Assembly (NCBI GenBank): GCA_013203595.1
Contig: JABMNT010000119.1
Span: 1-51,206, forward strand
Length of the DNA stretch: 51,206 nucleotides
Direction of reading: 5' to 3'
From: Rhodospirillales bacterium
GTDB taxonomy: Bacteria; Pseudomonadota; Alphaproteobacteria; Rhodospirillales; Casp-alpha2
Position 1 is the stretch's first letter. Every line of letters begins with the position of its first letter. The notes beneath the pieces are model-generated. The model saw nothing but the letters and a program-made list of their open reading frames with translations, was not told where the DNA came from and searched no databases. Made by a program: the position numbers and the translations under genes. Below, in pieces: positions 39,395 to 47,978 of the stretch.

Positions 39395-40491
39395 AAATCT
39401 GTTTTCTGATTAGGGCCCTGGATAGCGGTGGGGCGCAAACGCAGGTCGGTGTGCTGGCGTGCGCTCTTGGTCAAGCGGGGCATGAGGTTGAAATCTTGAC
39501 CTATTATCCAGGCGGAGTCGTGGCAGACGAACTGGCCCATACAAATGTCTCTATCCACTGCCTGCATAAATCCGGACGCTGGGATATAATCAGGTTTATG
39601 TGGCGGCTGATCGCCAGGCTGAGGGCGAAGCGGCCGGACTGCCTATACAGTTTTCTGACTGTTTCAAATATTCTGTCGGTTCTGGTGCGGCCGTTTGTTC
39701 GCAACATGCCGGTTATCTGGGGGGTCCGTGCGAGTAAGATGAAGCCCGGACAATACGGATTTTGGGAACGCCTGCCAGCACACGTGGAGCTTTTACTTAG
39801 CACTTATGCTCCGGTAATCGTCTGTAATTCCGAGCAGGCGCTTCGCGATTGCCGCGCCCGCGGCATGGGCATGACGGATAAAAAGCTGCACTGGATTGCC
39901 AACGGCATCGATACCGGGACATTTGTTCCGCACCGCGTCGCGGGGCAGCGGCTGCGCGGGACATGGGAGCTTCCCCGTGACGCCTTTATCGTCGGCGTGT
40001 CGGCACGATATGATCCCATGAAGGGCTTTGATGTTTTGCTGGCCGTCGTTCGACGCATGCGCAAACATTCTCCTGGAATATGGTTTGTCCTGGCGGGACG
40101 GGGAACCGAACGGTTTGGCGAGGACGGCGTTTTGGGGCTTGGCGAACGCACGTCGATGCGTGACTTCTATTGTGCAGTTGATGTTTTATGCCTTCCCTCG
40201 GTTTTCGGCGAAAGTTTCCCGAACGCGATCGCCGAGGCGATGGCCTGTGGCGTACCTGTTGTCGCTACGGATGTAGGGGCGACATCTGAGATCGTCGCAG
40301 ACACCGGCTGGATCGTACCCGCCGGTGATGAATGCGCTCTGTTTGCGGCTCTGAAAGAGGCATCGAACTGTTCGCGGGAGGCGCTGCGAAAAAAGGGGAA
40401 ACAGGCGCGCGAGCGGATTGAAAAACAGTATACCGTAGACCGCCTTGTCTGCCGCACACTGGAGCTTATCGCCATGGTCAAACATCGCTGA
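39391..40491 (+). CDS. GT4-family glycosyltransferase
   Basis: 366-residue GT-B enzyme with the N-terminal ALDSGGAQTQVGVLACALGQ and the C-terminal VGVSARYDPMKGFDVLLAVV, CLPSVFGESFPNAIAEAMA and CGVPVVATDVGATSEIV. The last parts nearly repeat those of the preceding gene, to which it is coupled by a four-base overlap. The pair probably adds successive residues of the repeat unit. A 151-bp gap without features follows before the amidotransferase gene. Confidence 0.88.
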   Translation: MKICFLIRALDSGGAQTQVGVLACALGQAGHEVEILTYYPGGVVADELAHTNVSIHCLHKSGRWDIIRFMWRLIARLRAKRPDCLYSFLTVSNILSVLVRPFVRNMPVIWGVRASKMKPGQYGFWERLPAHVELLLSTYAPVIVCNSEQALRDCRARGMGMTDKKLHWIANGIDTGTFVPHRVAGQRLRGTWELPRDAFIVGVSARYDPMKGFDVLLAVVRRMRKHSPGIWFVLAGRGTERFGEDGVLGLGERTSMRDFYCAVDVLCLPSVFGESFPNAIAEAMACGVPVVATDVGATSEIVADTGWIVPAGDECALFAALKEASNCSREALRKKGKQARERIEKQYTVDRLVCRTLELIAMVKHR

Positions 40492-40642
40492 TTGTGGCAA
40501 GGTCCGGTGAATTTAAGTCAGAACGGATCCCCTTGCGTTTGCATCCAAGGCGCCGTCATCGTGGCGCGTTATTTCATTAACCCGACAACATGTCCGCGGG
40601 TGACGGTATTGAGTCTTTCTGGCGGGCTGGAAAATTGATTTT

Positions 40643-42577
40643 ATGTGCGGCATAGCAGGATGCATTGATTTGACGGGGCGGACGTCAAATGAACAGCTTT
40701 CCCTAATTGTTCAGTCGATGACCCAGGCCTTGGCGCACCGGGGGGCAGACGGTATGGGGGTTTGGGTCGATCAGGAAAGCGGCGTTGCTCTGGGTCATCG
40801 CCGGCTGTCTGTTATTGATCTGTCTCCGACAGGGGATCAGCCAATGCGCTCTTCGCGCCGTGGTCATGTTTTGGTCTGCAATGGCGAGATCTATAATTAC
40901 CGCGATCTTAAACGCGAACTCGGTAGTTTGGGGTCATCGTTTTTTGGAGAGGCCGACAGCGAGGTTCTTCTTGAGGCCTGTGGGGAGTGGGGGGTGCCGA
41001 AAACCCTGGATCGTCTTATGGGAATGTATGCGTTTGCCCTTTGGGACCCCGGTGCAGGCACACTCCATTTGGCACGAGACCACATCGGTATGAAACCTTT
41101 ATACTGGGGCCGTTTCGGCCATTGGATTTTATTTGGGTCCGAACTGAAAGCCCTGCGCCGTCATCCGGCTTTTGTGGCCTCAATTAACCGTGATGCGGTC
41201 GCGGGCCTGATGGCGTTTAATTATATCCCATCCCCACTTTCGATCTATGATGGTGTCTGCACACTTAAGCCCGGACATTTTGTTGCGATCGATTTGGACG
41301 GCAATGTCGAGGAGCGGGAGTTTTGGTCCCTGGAAGCGGCTGTGCTCAGCGGCGCGCGTCAGCCCGAATGTGATCCGGTGTCGGCTGCCGACGAGCTGGA
41401 ACGCCGTCTCCGGGCATCGGTCGCGCGTCATATGGTTGCTGATGTGCCGGTCGCCAGCCTGTTGTCGGGTGGGGTCGATTCCTCTTTGGTCACGGCGTTG
41501 ATGCAACAGGTGGCAGGCACGCCAGTCAGGTCATATGCGGTCAGGTTCGCCGACCCTGAATATGATGAAGCCGACCACGCACGGGCCGTTGCGAGCCATC
41601 TGGGAACAGACCACACTGAAATCGAGGTGGATGAAAAAGTCGCATTACAGACAATCGGGCGTTTACCCGATATTTACGATGAACCGTTTGCGGATATGTC
41701 GCAGATCCCGACGGCTATTGTCTGTGCAGAGGTCGCGCATCATGGCAAGGTTGTTTTGACAGGTGACGGCGGCGACGAGATGTTTGCTGGATATCCCCGT
41801 TATCGTCTGACCTGGAATCATATGCGCCATCTGTCTAAATTTCCTGCGGGTCTGCGGCGTGCCGTCGCCGCGTTTCTGAAAAGCACATCGAAAAGCCCGG
41901 TTGGCCGCCTGAGTCGATTTTTGCCGCCGGTGGCCGGCCATCGGCTGACGCCTGACCGTCTGATGAAGGCGGCGCGCCTGCTGCAACAGGATGACTTTCT
42001 TCAGGCGTACAGGCGTATGCTTGTGCAGTGGGAGCCCGGCGACCGCATCGTGCGCGGTGCTGAGGAGCCGCTGGGGATGTTGCACTCGGACTGGGACGGT
42101 GTCCGGACAGGGAATGCCCTGGTCGATATGCGGTGGATAGATACGGCGACTTATCTTCCCGACGACATTCTGGTGAAAGTTGATCGGGCGGGGATGGCGG
42201 CCGGACTGGAAGCGCGTATGCCTTTGCTCGACAAAGACGTTATGGACTTCGCCTGGCGCCAGTCCACAGATCTTTGTTATCGCGAAGGCACAGACAAATG
42301 GCTGTTGCGGCAAGTCCTTCATCGCTACGTTCCCAAGAACTTGGTCGATCGCCCCAAAATGGGATTTGGCGTTCCCATGCACACCTGGCTGCGGGGGCCG
42401 TTGCGCGGTTGGGCGGAAGATCTTTTGGATCCCCGGCGCATGGAGGCGGAAGGTTATCTGAACGCCGGCCCGATTCAAAAAAAGTGGAGGCAACATCTTT
42501 CCGGTGAGGTGAATTGGCACTATGCGTTATGGCCCGTTCTGATGTTCCAGTTATGGCTGCGTCATGACCATGCGTAA
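40643..42577 (+). CDS. asnB: Asparagine synthetase-like glutamine amidotransferase
   Basis: 644-residue enzyme of the glutamine-hydrolysing asparagine synthetase family. Cys2 (MCGIAGCIDLTG) is the glutaminase nucleophile; the class II glutaminase domain covers about 2-215 with GHRRLSVIDLSPTGDQPM and VCNGEIYNYRDL. The synthetase domain has the PP-loop LLSGGVDSSLVTALM and VLTGDGGDEMFAGYPRY. In polysaccharide loci these proteins often amidate a uronic acid or another carboxyl group of the glycan rather than make asparagine (family knowledge). The context of four glycosyltransferases and an ABC exporter supports that reading. Confidence 0.9.
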   Translation: MCGIAGCIDLTGRTSNEQLSLIVQSMTQALAHRGADGMGVWVDQESGVALGHRRLSVIDLSPTGDQPMRSSRRGHVLVCNGEIYNYRDLKRELGSLGSSFFGEADSEVLLEACGEWGVPKTLDRLMGMYAFALWDPGAGTLHLARDHIGMKPLYWGRFGHWILFGSELKALRRHPAFVASINRDAVAGLMAFNYIPSPLSIYDGVCTLKPGHFVAIDLDGNVEEREFWSLEAAVLSGARQPECDPVSAADELERRLRASVARHMVADVPVASLLSGGVDSSLVTALMQQVAGTPVRSYAVRFADPEYDEADHARAVASHLGTDHTEIEVDEKVALQTIGRLPDIYDEPFADMSQIPTAIVCAEVAHHGKVVLTGDGGDEMFAGYPRYRLTWNHMRHLSKFPAGLRRAVAAFLKSTSKSPVGRLSRFLPPVAGHRLTPDRLMKAARLLQQDDFLQAYRRMLVQWEPGDRIVRGAEEPLGMLHSDWDGVRTGNALVDMRWIDTATYLPDDILVKVDRAGMAAGLEARMPLLDKDVMDFAWRQSTDLCYREGTDKWLLRQVLHRYVPKNLVDRPKMGFGVPMHTWLRGPLRGWAEDLLDPRRMEAEGYLNAGPIQKKWRQHLSGEVNWHYALWPVLMFQLWLRHDHA

Positions 42578-43742
42578 CAAAAAGCGGGGCGACGGGTTGC
42601 GTAAAAAGAAATTCCTGATCGTTACTTCGGAAGACTGGTACTTCTGTTCACATCGCCTGCCCATGGCTAAGGCCGCGCAATCGCTCGGTCTGGATGTGGT
42701 CGTCGTCACGCGGGCAGGGGCGCATGTCCAGACTATTAAAGATATGGGATTTCGACATATATCCTTGCGCCTGTTCACCCGCTCGAACGTCAATATACTG
42801 CGCAATTTTGGCAGCATACTGGAATTGTTCTGGCTCTATTTTAAAGAGCGCCCAGATATCGTCCTGCACGTTTCATTGAAAGTCTCGGTTTTCGGGATGA
42901 TCGCCTTATCTGTGCTGAAAAATACGGCAACGCTTAATCTGGTGCCGGGCGTGGGGCGTCTCGCCATTGTCGACCATGCCTTGATCTCCATATTGAGAAT
43001 AGTGTTGTGGAAGACTTTAAGGCTGTTGTTTCGGCAAAAAGGGGCGCTGTTGGTCGTCCAGAATCAGGACAATTGGGATTTTTTTGTCAATAGAGGCATT
43101 GTGGCGGCTACCCAAGTGGCTCTGGTCCGGGGGTCGGGAGTCGATACTGCCGTTTTTTCTCCGCAGCCGGAAAGCGAACCTCTCACCGTCGCTTTCGTCG
43201 GCCGGTTGCTGTGGTCAAAAGGTGTCGGCGAACTTGTCGAGGCGGCCGAAATCCTCAGGCGACGTGGGGTTGACGTGAAAGTTGTTCTGGTTGGCGTGCC
43301 GGACTACACCAATTGGCACTATATACCGCTACAGATGCTGGCGCGATGGCAAGAAGACGGAATCGTCGAATGGTGGGGATACCAGGATAACATTGTCGAT
43401 GTCTGGCAAAGGGCGGCGATAGGTGTGTTTCCGACATTCTATGGGGAAGGCATCTCTAAGGCCCTGTTGGAGGCTGGATCATGTGCCCGTCCGGTGATTA
43501 CCACGAATATAGGCAGCGGCCAGGATCTGGTGGTTGACGGCGTATCCGGACTGGTTATTCCTGCCCGCGACCCAGAGGCCTTGTCCCGTGCCATTCAAAG
43601 GCTGGTTGAAGGCCCAGGCGAACGCATGCAATTGGGATCTGAGTTGAGGGCGCGGATAGAGAAACAGTTTGATAATCAACATGTTGTGGCGACAATGCGG
43701 AAGCTTATCAGCCAGCAGTTGACTGATGCCATGGAAACGTGA
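42564..43742 (+). CDS. GT4-family glycosyltransferase
   Basis: 392-residue GT-B enzyme. The N-terminal KFLIVTSEDWYFCSHRLPMAK and DVVVVTRAGAH are typical of the PglA/Cap-type GT4 subgroup that acts on undecaprenyl-linked sugars. The middle has LNLVPGVGRL, and the donor side has VAFVGRLLWSKGVGELVEAA, FPTFYGEGISKALLEAGSC and ARPVITTNIGSGQDLV. It overlaps the 3' end of the amidotransferase gene by 14 bp and is the last gene of the rightward polysaccharide run. No terminator with a T-tract is evident. Confidence 0.88.
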   Translation: MTMRNKKRGDGLRKKKFLIVTSEDWYFCSHRLPMAKAAQSLGLDVVVVTRAGAHVQTIKDMGFRHISLRLFTRSNVNILRNFGSILELFWLYFKERPDIVLHVSLKVSVFGMIALSVLKNTATLNLVPGVGRLAIVDHALISILRIVLWKTLRLLFRQKGALLVVQNQDNWDFFVNRGIVAATQVALVRGSGVDTAVFSPQPESEPLTVAFVGRLLWSKGVGELVEAAEILRRRGVDVKVVLVGVPDYTNWHYIPLQMLARWQEDGIVEWWGYQDNIVDVWQRAAIGVFPTFYGEGISKALLEAGSCARPVITTNIGSGQDLVVDGVSGLVIPARDPEALSRAIQRLVEGPGERMQLGSELRARIEKQFDNQHVVATMRKLISQQLTDAMET

Positions 43743-43958
43743 TGCGTTGAGTCGTCACCATGATAAATTGCCACAATGGTTACAGGAATAACGGGGGAAA
43801 GAGGTATCTGTAGGCTTATGAGGTGCTGATCGCCTATCTTAAGCAGTTATTGAGTTTTTTATTTCTATAATGACCTTTACGAGATAACGTGTAGCTGGGT
43901 ATTAATAAGCGGTAACGCGTTGGGCGTGTGTGGAATTTAGGTGGGAAAGACCATATAA

Positions 43959-44759
43959 ATGGCAGCTAGAATGTTTCTGGCATTTGTCGCCCTTGCATCA
44001 CTGAGCGCAGGCTTGCTTGCGGCTGATGGAGTTCAGGCCAGTGCGGTGAACAACCAGCGCGAAGCGAATTCGTTGGTGTCCAGTGTTGCGACGATTGATG
44101 CCGCAGCTGCGATGGCGGGTATGATCGGTGCCCAGATTAATTCGACCATTCAGCCGGGTACGACGGCTGCTAGCGGACAGGATAGAGCGAGTGCCACAGC
44201 CTATCTTGGTTCCGGTCGGCAGTCTGGCGTGGCGGCGGGCGGTCAGTCCGAAGGGCTGGGTGTCTGGGCGCGCGGAAGTTGGAGCATAATGGACAATAGC
44301 GAAACTGGCGGTGAATATGACGGTACCGTGTCTAATTTCGGCGTTGGCGTAGACTATAAAGTGACCGATACCGTTTTGCTGGGTGTTGCTCTTGGCTGGG
44401 AAAATATGAACATCGATACCGCGTTCAATCGCGGGACCTACGAAGGGGCAGGATTTACAATTGCTCCGTATATTGGCGTCAACCTTTCCGATCAGTTGTA
44501 TGTCAGTGCTGTCGCCGGATACAGCGATATTGATTATGATTTCACCCGGACGCTGAACGGATCGGTGACCGGGGCGACCTCAGGGAAGCGAAAATTTGCG
44601 TCTGCCAACGCGACCTATACGGTAGATAAGGATGTGCATGGTGTTGATGGTTTGCGACTCTCTCCGCTTGCCGGGATCTTCTGGGTGTCCGAAAAACAAC
44701 AGGTATACACGGATAGTAATTCCACAGTTGTCGATGGCAATACAACTGAATTGCCATAG
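43959..44759 (+). pseudogene. Autotransporter-type outer-membrane beta-barrel protein, 3'-truncated
   Basis: The 266 codons encode a signal peptide (MFLAFVALASLSAGLLA with cleavage near DGVQA) and the first strands of an autotransporter beta-domain: GLGVWARGSWSIMDN, SNFGVGVDYKVTDTVLLGVA, GAGFTIAPYIGVNLSDQLYV, SPLAGIFWVSEKQQVYTDS. Such a barrel is normally about 250-300 residues after the passenger and ends in an aromatic residue. Here the frame breaks off after TTEL and stops within two codons at 44757-44759, exactly where hsdR sequence begins on the other strand. The remaining strands are missing, so the product cannot form a full barrel. The 216 bp upstream (43743-43958) is AT-rich with a TATAAT box but no clear -35 box. 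Confidence 0.8.
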
Positions 44760-45814
44760 GTGCGGTTATCTGGAGTTGCGGTTAAACCGACCAGCGACGC
44801 ATCGAAGTAATCCAGAACTTGCTGCCACAAATTATAGATTGAACGGTGGCATTCATCGATAAAGATATAATCAAAAAATTCAGGAGGGATTTTTTCACTG
44901 TAGACCACTGGCATCGGCTCTTTAGGCTGAACCAGTTCTGCCGGGTTTATTTCTTCTGCGGCGTCCTCCAGTGGCTGATCTTTCAATAACGAATACATAC
45001 GTTGAATGGTACTGATGCATACCTGACTATCATTGGCAACGAATGAAGATTTTAGCCGTTGGACATTATACAGTTCGGTGAATTTGCGGTTATCGTCATT
45101 TGGCACATAGGACATAAATTCCTGTTCAGCCTGTTCGCCTAAGTTCTTGGTGTCGACTAAAAACAAAATCCGTTTGGCGTCAGCGTGCTTAAGTAAACGA
45201 TATATGGACGTTATCGCCGTAAAGGTCTTTCCAGCTCCTGTCGCCATTTGAATGAGAGCCCGGGGGTGACGGTTTTTAAACGAACCTTCCAATTTATTGA
45301 TTGCAATCGTTTGGCAATTTCTCAGCCCTTGTGGGTTCAGTTCCGGTAACTTCAGAAGCCGGCCCGCTAAAGTTGAGCCCTGATTTGTCCATTCCAACAG
45401 TGTCTCGGGACGGTGGAAATTGAAAATTTCCCGGGACCGGGGTTTTGGATCCCGTGCATCGGTAAATCGGGTGATAATACCTGTGCTTTCGTAAATAAAA
45501 TTCAGACGTTCTGTATTGGAAATCCATTTCAGTTCGGCTTCTGCGTAACCTTTGGACTGTTCTTCGACGGTCGTAATTTTATGGCCCCAGTCTTCAGGTT
45601 TTGCCTCGATGAGCCCAACGGCTTTTTGCTCAACAAAAAGAACATAGTCTGCGGGGCCAACATAGGTCGGGTATTCGCGAACGGCGACGCCGAGTCCCGC
45701 TTTAAAATCGATTTTGTTTTTATCCTGCACAACCCAGCCAGCATCGTTCAGCAACAGGTCAATTTTGTCCCGCGCTTTTTGTTCTGGATTCTGGTTAGGT
45801 GTCCCCGAAGGCAA
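44615..45814 (-). pseudogene. hsdR: Type I restriction enzyme R subunit (hsdR), 3'-truncated and fused to antisense barrel sequence
   Basis: The first about 353 codons (45814 to about 44753) are the N-terminal third of HsdR. The nuclease domain has PADYVLFVEQKAVGLIEAKP (the PD-ExK-type D...E-x-K). The motor start has Walker A QMATGAGKTFTAI, LFLVDTKNLGEQAEQEF and the DEAD-like FIDECHRSIYNLWQQVLDYF, then VGLTATPDNRTYG. At that point the homology stops, and the last 46 codons read the antisense of the barrel gene. A full R subunit has some 750-1100 residues, so this cannot be active. The start is TTG with a strong GGGGGGTGA ribosome binding site. No hsdM or hsdS is in the window. Confidence 0.85.
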
Positions 45815-45944
45815 TTTAAGTCACCCCCCTTAATAACTCTTTTCACAACTGTAACTTATTAAAAGAGGCCTGTCACAACTTAAGAAAAAAGCAAAACTAC
45901 AGGAAATTTGAATGTTTTATCAAAAACTCAAAATCCCCACCCCG

Positions 45945-46246
45945 CACGTTACGTATACGTAACGTGGTCGCCCCGATCCCGTATACGGGTTATTCCTGAT
46001 TTCGATTCGGGCCTACCCCGTTACGTAACGGAAAAAGACAATGCGACAACTTAAATCCACGGCAAATTCCCGTTACGTAACGGGAATTGGAAATAAAAAG
46101 CACCAAACCCGAAAATACATGAAATCCCGTTACGTAACGTATACGGGAATGCGGCCTTTTTCAGGGCCTGCTATTCATCACTCGATTCGCCCGTTCAGGC
46201 GGATTGGATCCGGGTTTGTAGGGTTCGTTTCCGTATACGTATACGG
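45945..46246. repeat. Cluster of perfect palindromes built on GTTACGTAAC and CGTATACG
   Basis: Perfect palindromes lie at 45945-45966 (22 bp, both cores combined), 45978-45989 (12 bp, CCCGTATACGGG), 46018-46031 (14 bp, CCGTTACGTAACGG), 46065-46088 (24 bp, AATTCCC arms around GTTACGTAAC) and 46231-46246 (16 bp, CCGTATACGTATACGG). A hybrid of both cores lies at 46126-46147. Six sites of two related sequences in 300 bp indicate binding sites for one or two dimeric proteins (inference). Confidence 0.85.
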
Positions 46247-46288
46247 GGGCCGGAATCGGGCCCGGAATTGTGATTTGTCTGAGGTGGC

Positions 46289-46381
46289 TCCCTAGGGACC
46301 GCGACTCTAGGGAGGCAAAGGGGAGGCATCTCTAGGGACCCGTTCGGGGCCAATCCCTAGTGATCAATCCCTAGGGATTGA
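46289..46381. repeat. Cluster of CCCTAGGG-type palindromes before the HTH gene
   Basis: TCCCTAGGGA at 46289-46298, CTCTAGGGAG at about 46305-46314, TCTCTAGGGA at about 46329-46338, AATCCCTAG at about 46352-46360, and a perfect 18-bp palindrome centred on CCCTAGGG at 46364-46381. Further TAGGGA half-sites run up to and into the start codon region of the gene at 46448. This looks like an operator array for the element's own regulator. Confidence 0.75.
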
Positions 46382-46447
46382 GACAAAGGGCGATACGATC
46401 AGGCAGAGTTTGAACATTGAAGATTTTAGGGAATTCATTAGGGAACG

Positions 46448-46789
46448 ATGACTAGGGAAACGACATACACGGCGGCCATACCGCCCCGGCGGTATCTCAA
46501 CCGCGAAGAAGCGGCGACGTGGATCGGTATGTCTGTCGATACCTTCATGAGCTTTGGCATTCCCTATTGCGATTTGGGTCCGCGTTGCAGGCGGTGGGAC
46601 ATTGTTGATATCGAAGCTTATCTCAACGATACTAAATCCTGCGACAGCGCCCGAACCTCAGACAATCAGAGGAGAAGGCAGATATGCGACTCTACAAACG
46701 CAAAGACTCCGCCAGTTGGTGGGTCTCATGGATCGACCAGAAAGGTCAACGACACCGCAAGAGCACTGGGACTGACGATAAATCGGTAG
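46448..46789 (+). CDS. Small helix-turn-helix protein, probable excisionase/AlpA-like regulator
   Basis: 113-residue protein. Residues about 14-62 (RYLNREEAATWIGMSVDTF, then CRRWDIVDIEAYL) have the pattern of a MerR/AlpA-type excisionase helix-turn-helix: Y-L-x-x-x-E-A-A-x-x-x-G-x-S-x-x-T-F, followed by a basic residue and W-D-x-x-x-I-x-x-Y/W-L. The C-terminal part is hydrophilic and overlaps the integrase gene by 106 bp in another frame, so the two are coupled. It is preceded directly by the CTAGGG palindromes, which it may bind. Probable roles: directionality of the integrase and control of the element. Confidence 0.75.
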   Translation: MTRETTYTAAIPPRRYLNREEAATWIGMSVDTFMSFGIPYCDLGPRCRRWDIVDIEAYLNDTKSCDSARTSDNQRRRQICDSTNAKTPPVGGSHGSTRKVNDTARALGLTINR

Positions 46790-47844
46790 CCAAGGCACTT
46801 GCCGGGAAATGGCAACAGGAAAGCTTTATGGAACATCATTTCGGGGTGATCCCCGATGTTCCTTTTCGCGACGCCCTGTTGCGCTATGCAGACGCCAAAA
46901 AACGGGAGAACCCGAAAGGCTACGAAGATACCAACCGCTATCAGCTGCAAATGATACTGGATAAGTTTAGTGACAAAATGCTGAGTGAAATTGATGCAAA
47001 GGCATTGAGGGGCTTTGCCGACACCTGTCGGGAAACCCAGAAGGATGCAAGTTTGCAGCGCTATCTGGCACTCATCAAGGCGATCCTCAACAAGGCCAAG
47101 GACGAAGGGGATCTGGTTTCCTTGCCGGTCTTCCCCAAGGTCAAACAGCCCAAGGGCAGAACGCGCTGGCTGACGGTCGACGAAGAACATCGCTTGTTAA
47201 AGGCGTGTCCCGAACGGATGCGCCTGTTAATCGCTTTTGCCCTGGATACGGGTGGAAGAAGTTCAGAACTGTTCAGGCTGGACTGGCGATATGTGGACTT
47301 AGGATCTGGACGGGTGACGTTCATCGAGACCAAGAACGGCGAAGATCGCTCCATACGGCTCACAGAACGCGCCAAGCGGGTTTTGCTGGCATTGGGACCG
47401 AAAGACAGCGGTCCCGTGTTCACCTATCAGGGCAAGCCCTTAAAGCGGGTGAAATCGTCCTTTAATACGGCCCGCACGAAAGCCGGGCTTGAAGACTTCC
47501 GCTTTCACGATTTGCGCCATACCTTTGCCTCGCGCCTCGTCCAGCAGGGCCTGCCGCTCTACGAAGTGATGCATATGACCGGGCACAAGTCATTGACCAT
47601 GGTTCAGCGTTATTCTCACCTGGCTCCTGAGTATCAGGAACGGGCGGTAGCGGCGCTGAACACCTACGGGCACGATTTAGTCACGGTGCCAGCAAACGAT
47701 CGACAAGATTTAAAGCTGGAAAATGAAAAACCCCCGGAGAACCGGGGGCTGGAAATGGTGCCGTCGGGTGGAATTGAACCACCGGCCCCGTCATTACCAA
47801 TGACGTGCTCTACCCCTGAGCTACGACGGCTATGTCTCGCTTGA
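46684..47844 (+). CDS. Tyrosine-type site-specific integrase of a tRNA-Thr-targeted element
   Basis: 386-residue tyrosine recombinase. A core-binding SAM-like domain lies at about 60-150. The catalytic domain has Arg192 (DTGGRSSELFRLDW), His275-x-x-Arg278 (FHDLRHTFASRL), His301 (TGHKSLTMVQRYSHL) and the nucleophile Tyr310. The last about 30 codons read antisense through a terminator and the tRNA-Thr gene (ending PSGGIEPPAPSLPM...). This happens when an integrase gene lies directly at its own attachment site in a tRNA 3' end. The start MRLYKRKDSASWWVSWID is typical of the family. Confidence 0.92.
   Translation: MRLYKRKDSASWWVSWIDQKGQRHRKSTGTDDKSVAKALAGKWQQESFMEHHFGVIPDVPFRDALLRYADAKKRENPKGYEDTNRYQLQMILDKFSDKMLSEIDAKALRGFADTCRETQKDASLQRYLALIKAILNKAKDEGDLVSLPVFPKVKQPKGRTRWLTVDEEHRLLKACPERMRLLIAFALDTGGRSSELFRLDWRYVDLGSGRVTFIETKNGEDRSIRLTERAKRVLLALGPKDSGPVFTYQGKPLKRVKSSFNTARTKAGLEDFRFHDLRHTFASRLVQQGLPLYEVMHMTGHKSLTMVQRYSHLAPEYQERAVAALNTYGHDLVTVPANDRQDLKLENEKPPENRGLEMVPSGGIEPPAPSLPMTCSTPELRRLCLA
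47726..47750 (-). terminator. Rho-independent terminator of tRNA-Thr
   Basis: Read on the minus strand: CCCCCGG-TTCT-CCGGGGG followed by TTTTT, six bases after the encoded CCA end of tRNA-Thr. A perfect seven-base-pair stem with a T-tract. The integrase frame passes through it on the opposite strand. Confidence 0.88.
47756..47830 (-). tRNA. tRNA-Thr (anticodon GGU)
   Basis: 75-nt tRNA with encoded CCA. The acceptor arms GCCGTCG and CGACGGC pair perfectly; a D-arm (GCTC...GAGC), an anticodon stem CGTCA/TGACG around the loop TTGGTAA (anticodon GGT) and a T-arm with GGTTCAATTCC are present. The 3' half is the probable attachment site of the neighbouring integrase element. Confidence 0.96.
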
Positions 47845-47978
47845 GCGGGCGCAACATGCCATAGGCTTCAATCGCTGGCAAGCCCGCAATTGACTGATTG
47901 CCGCTAATTCTTGACCTTCGCCGAAACCGCCCTAAACATAGCTCTCCGGCAGGATTTGGCGCAAAGGAGCAGGCAGGT

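Larger units (their letters stand above)
45815..46447. other. 633-bp non-coding region packed with palindromes
   Basis: Divergent gap between hsdR and the helix-turn-helix gene. One small open frame (46041-46295) overlaps the palindromes and is not credible. The left two-thirds hold GTTACGTAAC/GTATAC palindromes and the right third CTAGGG palindromes, both listed separately. It must contain the promoters of hsdR and of the HTH-integrase pair. Confidence 0.7.

Noticed and set aside
43888-43925. TAGCTG...GCGGTAACGCG before the barrel gene as another JUMPstart
   Set aside because: Only loosely similar, with a mismatch in the ops core and no supporting stem.
46041-46295. 84-codon open frame in the palindrome region
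   Set aside because: Its sequence is made of the palindromes themselves (recurring R-Y-V-T) and has no start signal.
45945-46381. Possible CRISPR array
   Set aside because: The palindromes are unevenly spaced, of different lengths and sequences, and have no constant repeat with uniform spacers; no cas gene is near.
47641-47655. Second ops-like GGCGGTAGCGG
   Set aside because: It lies inside the integrase coding sequence (codons for a conserved segment) without a hairpin; a similar GGCGGTAGCG at about 6352 is inside the DUF3179 gene on the opposite strand.
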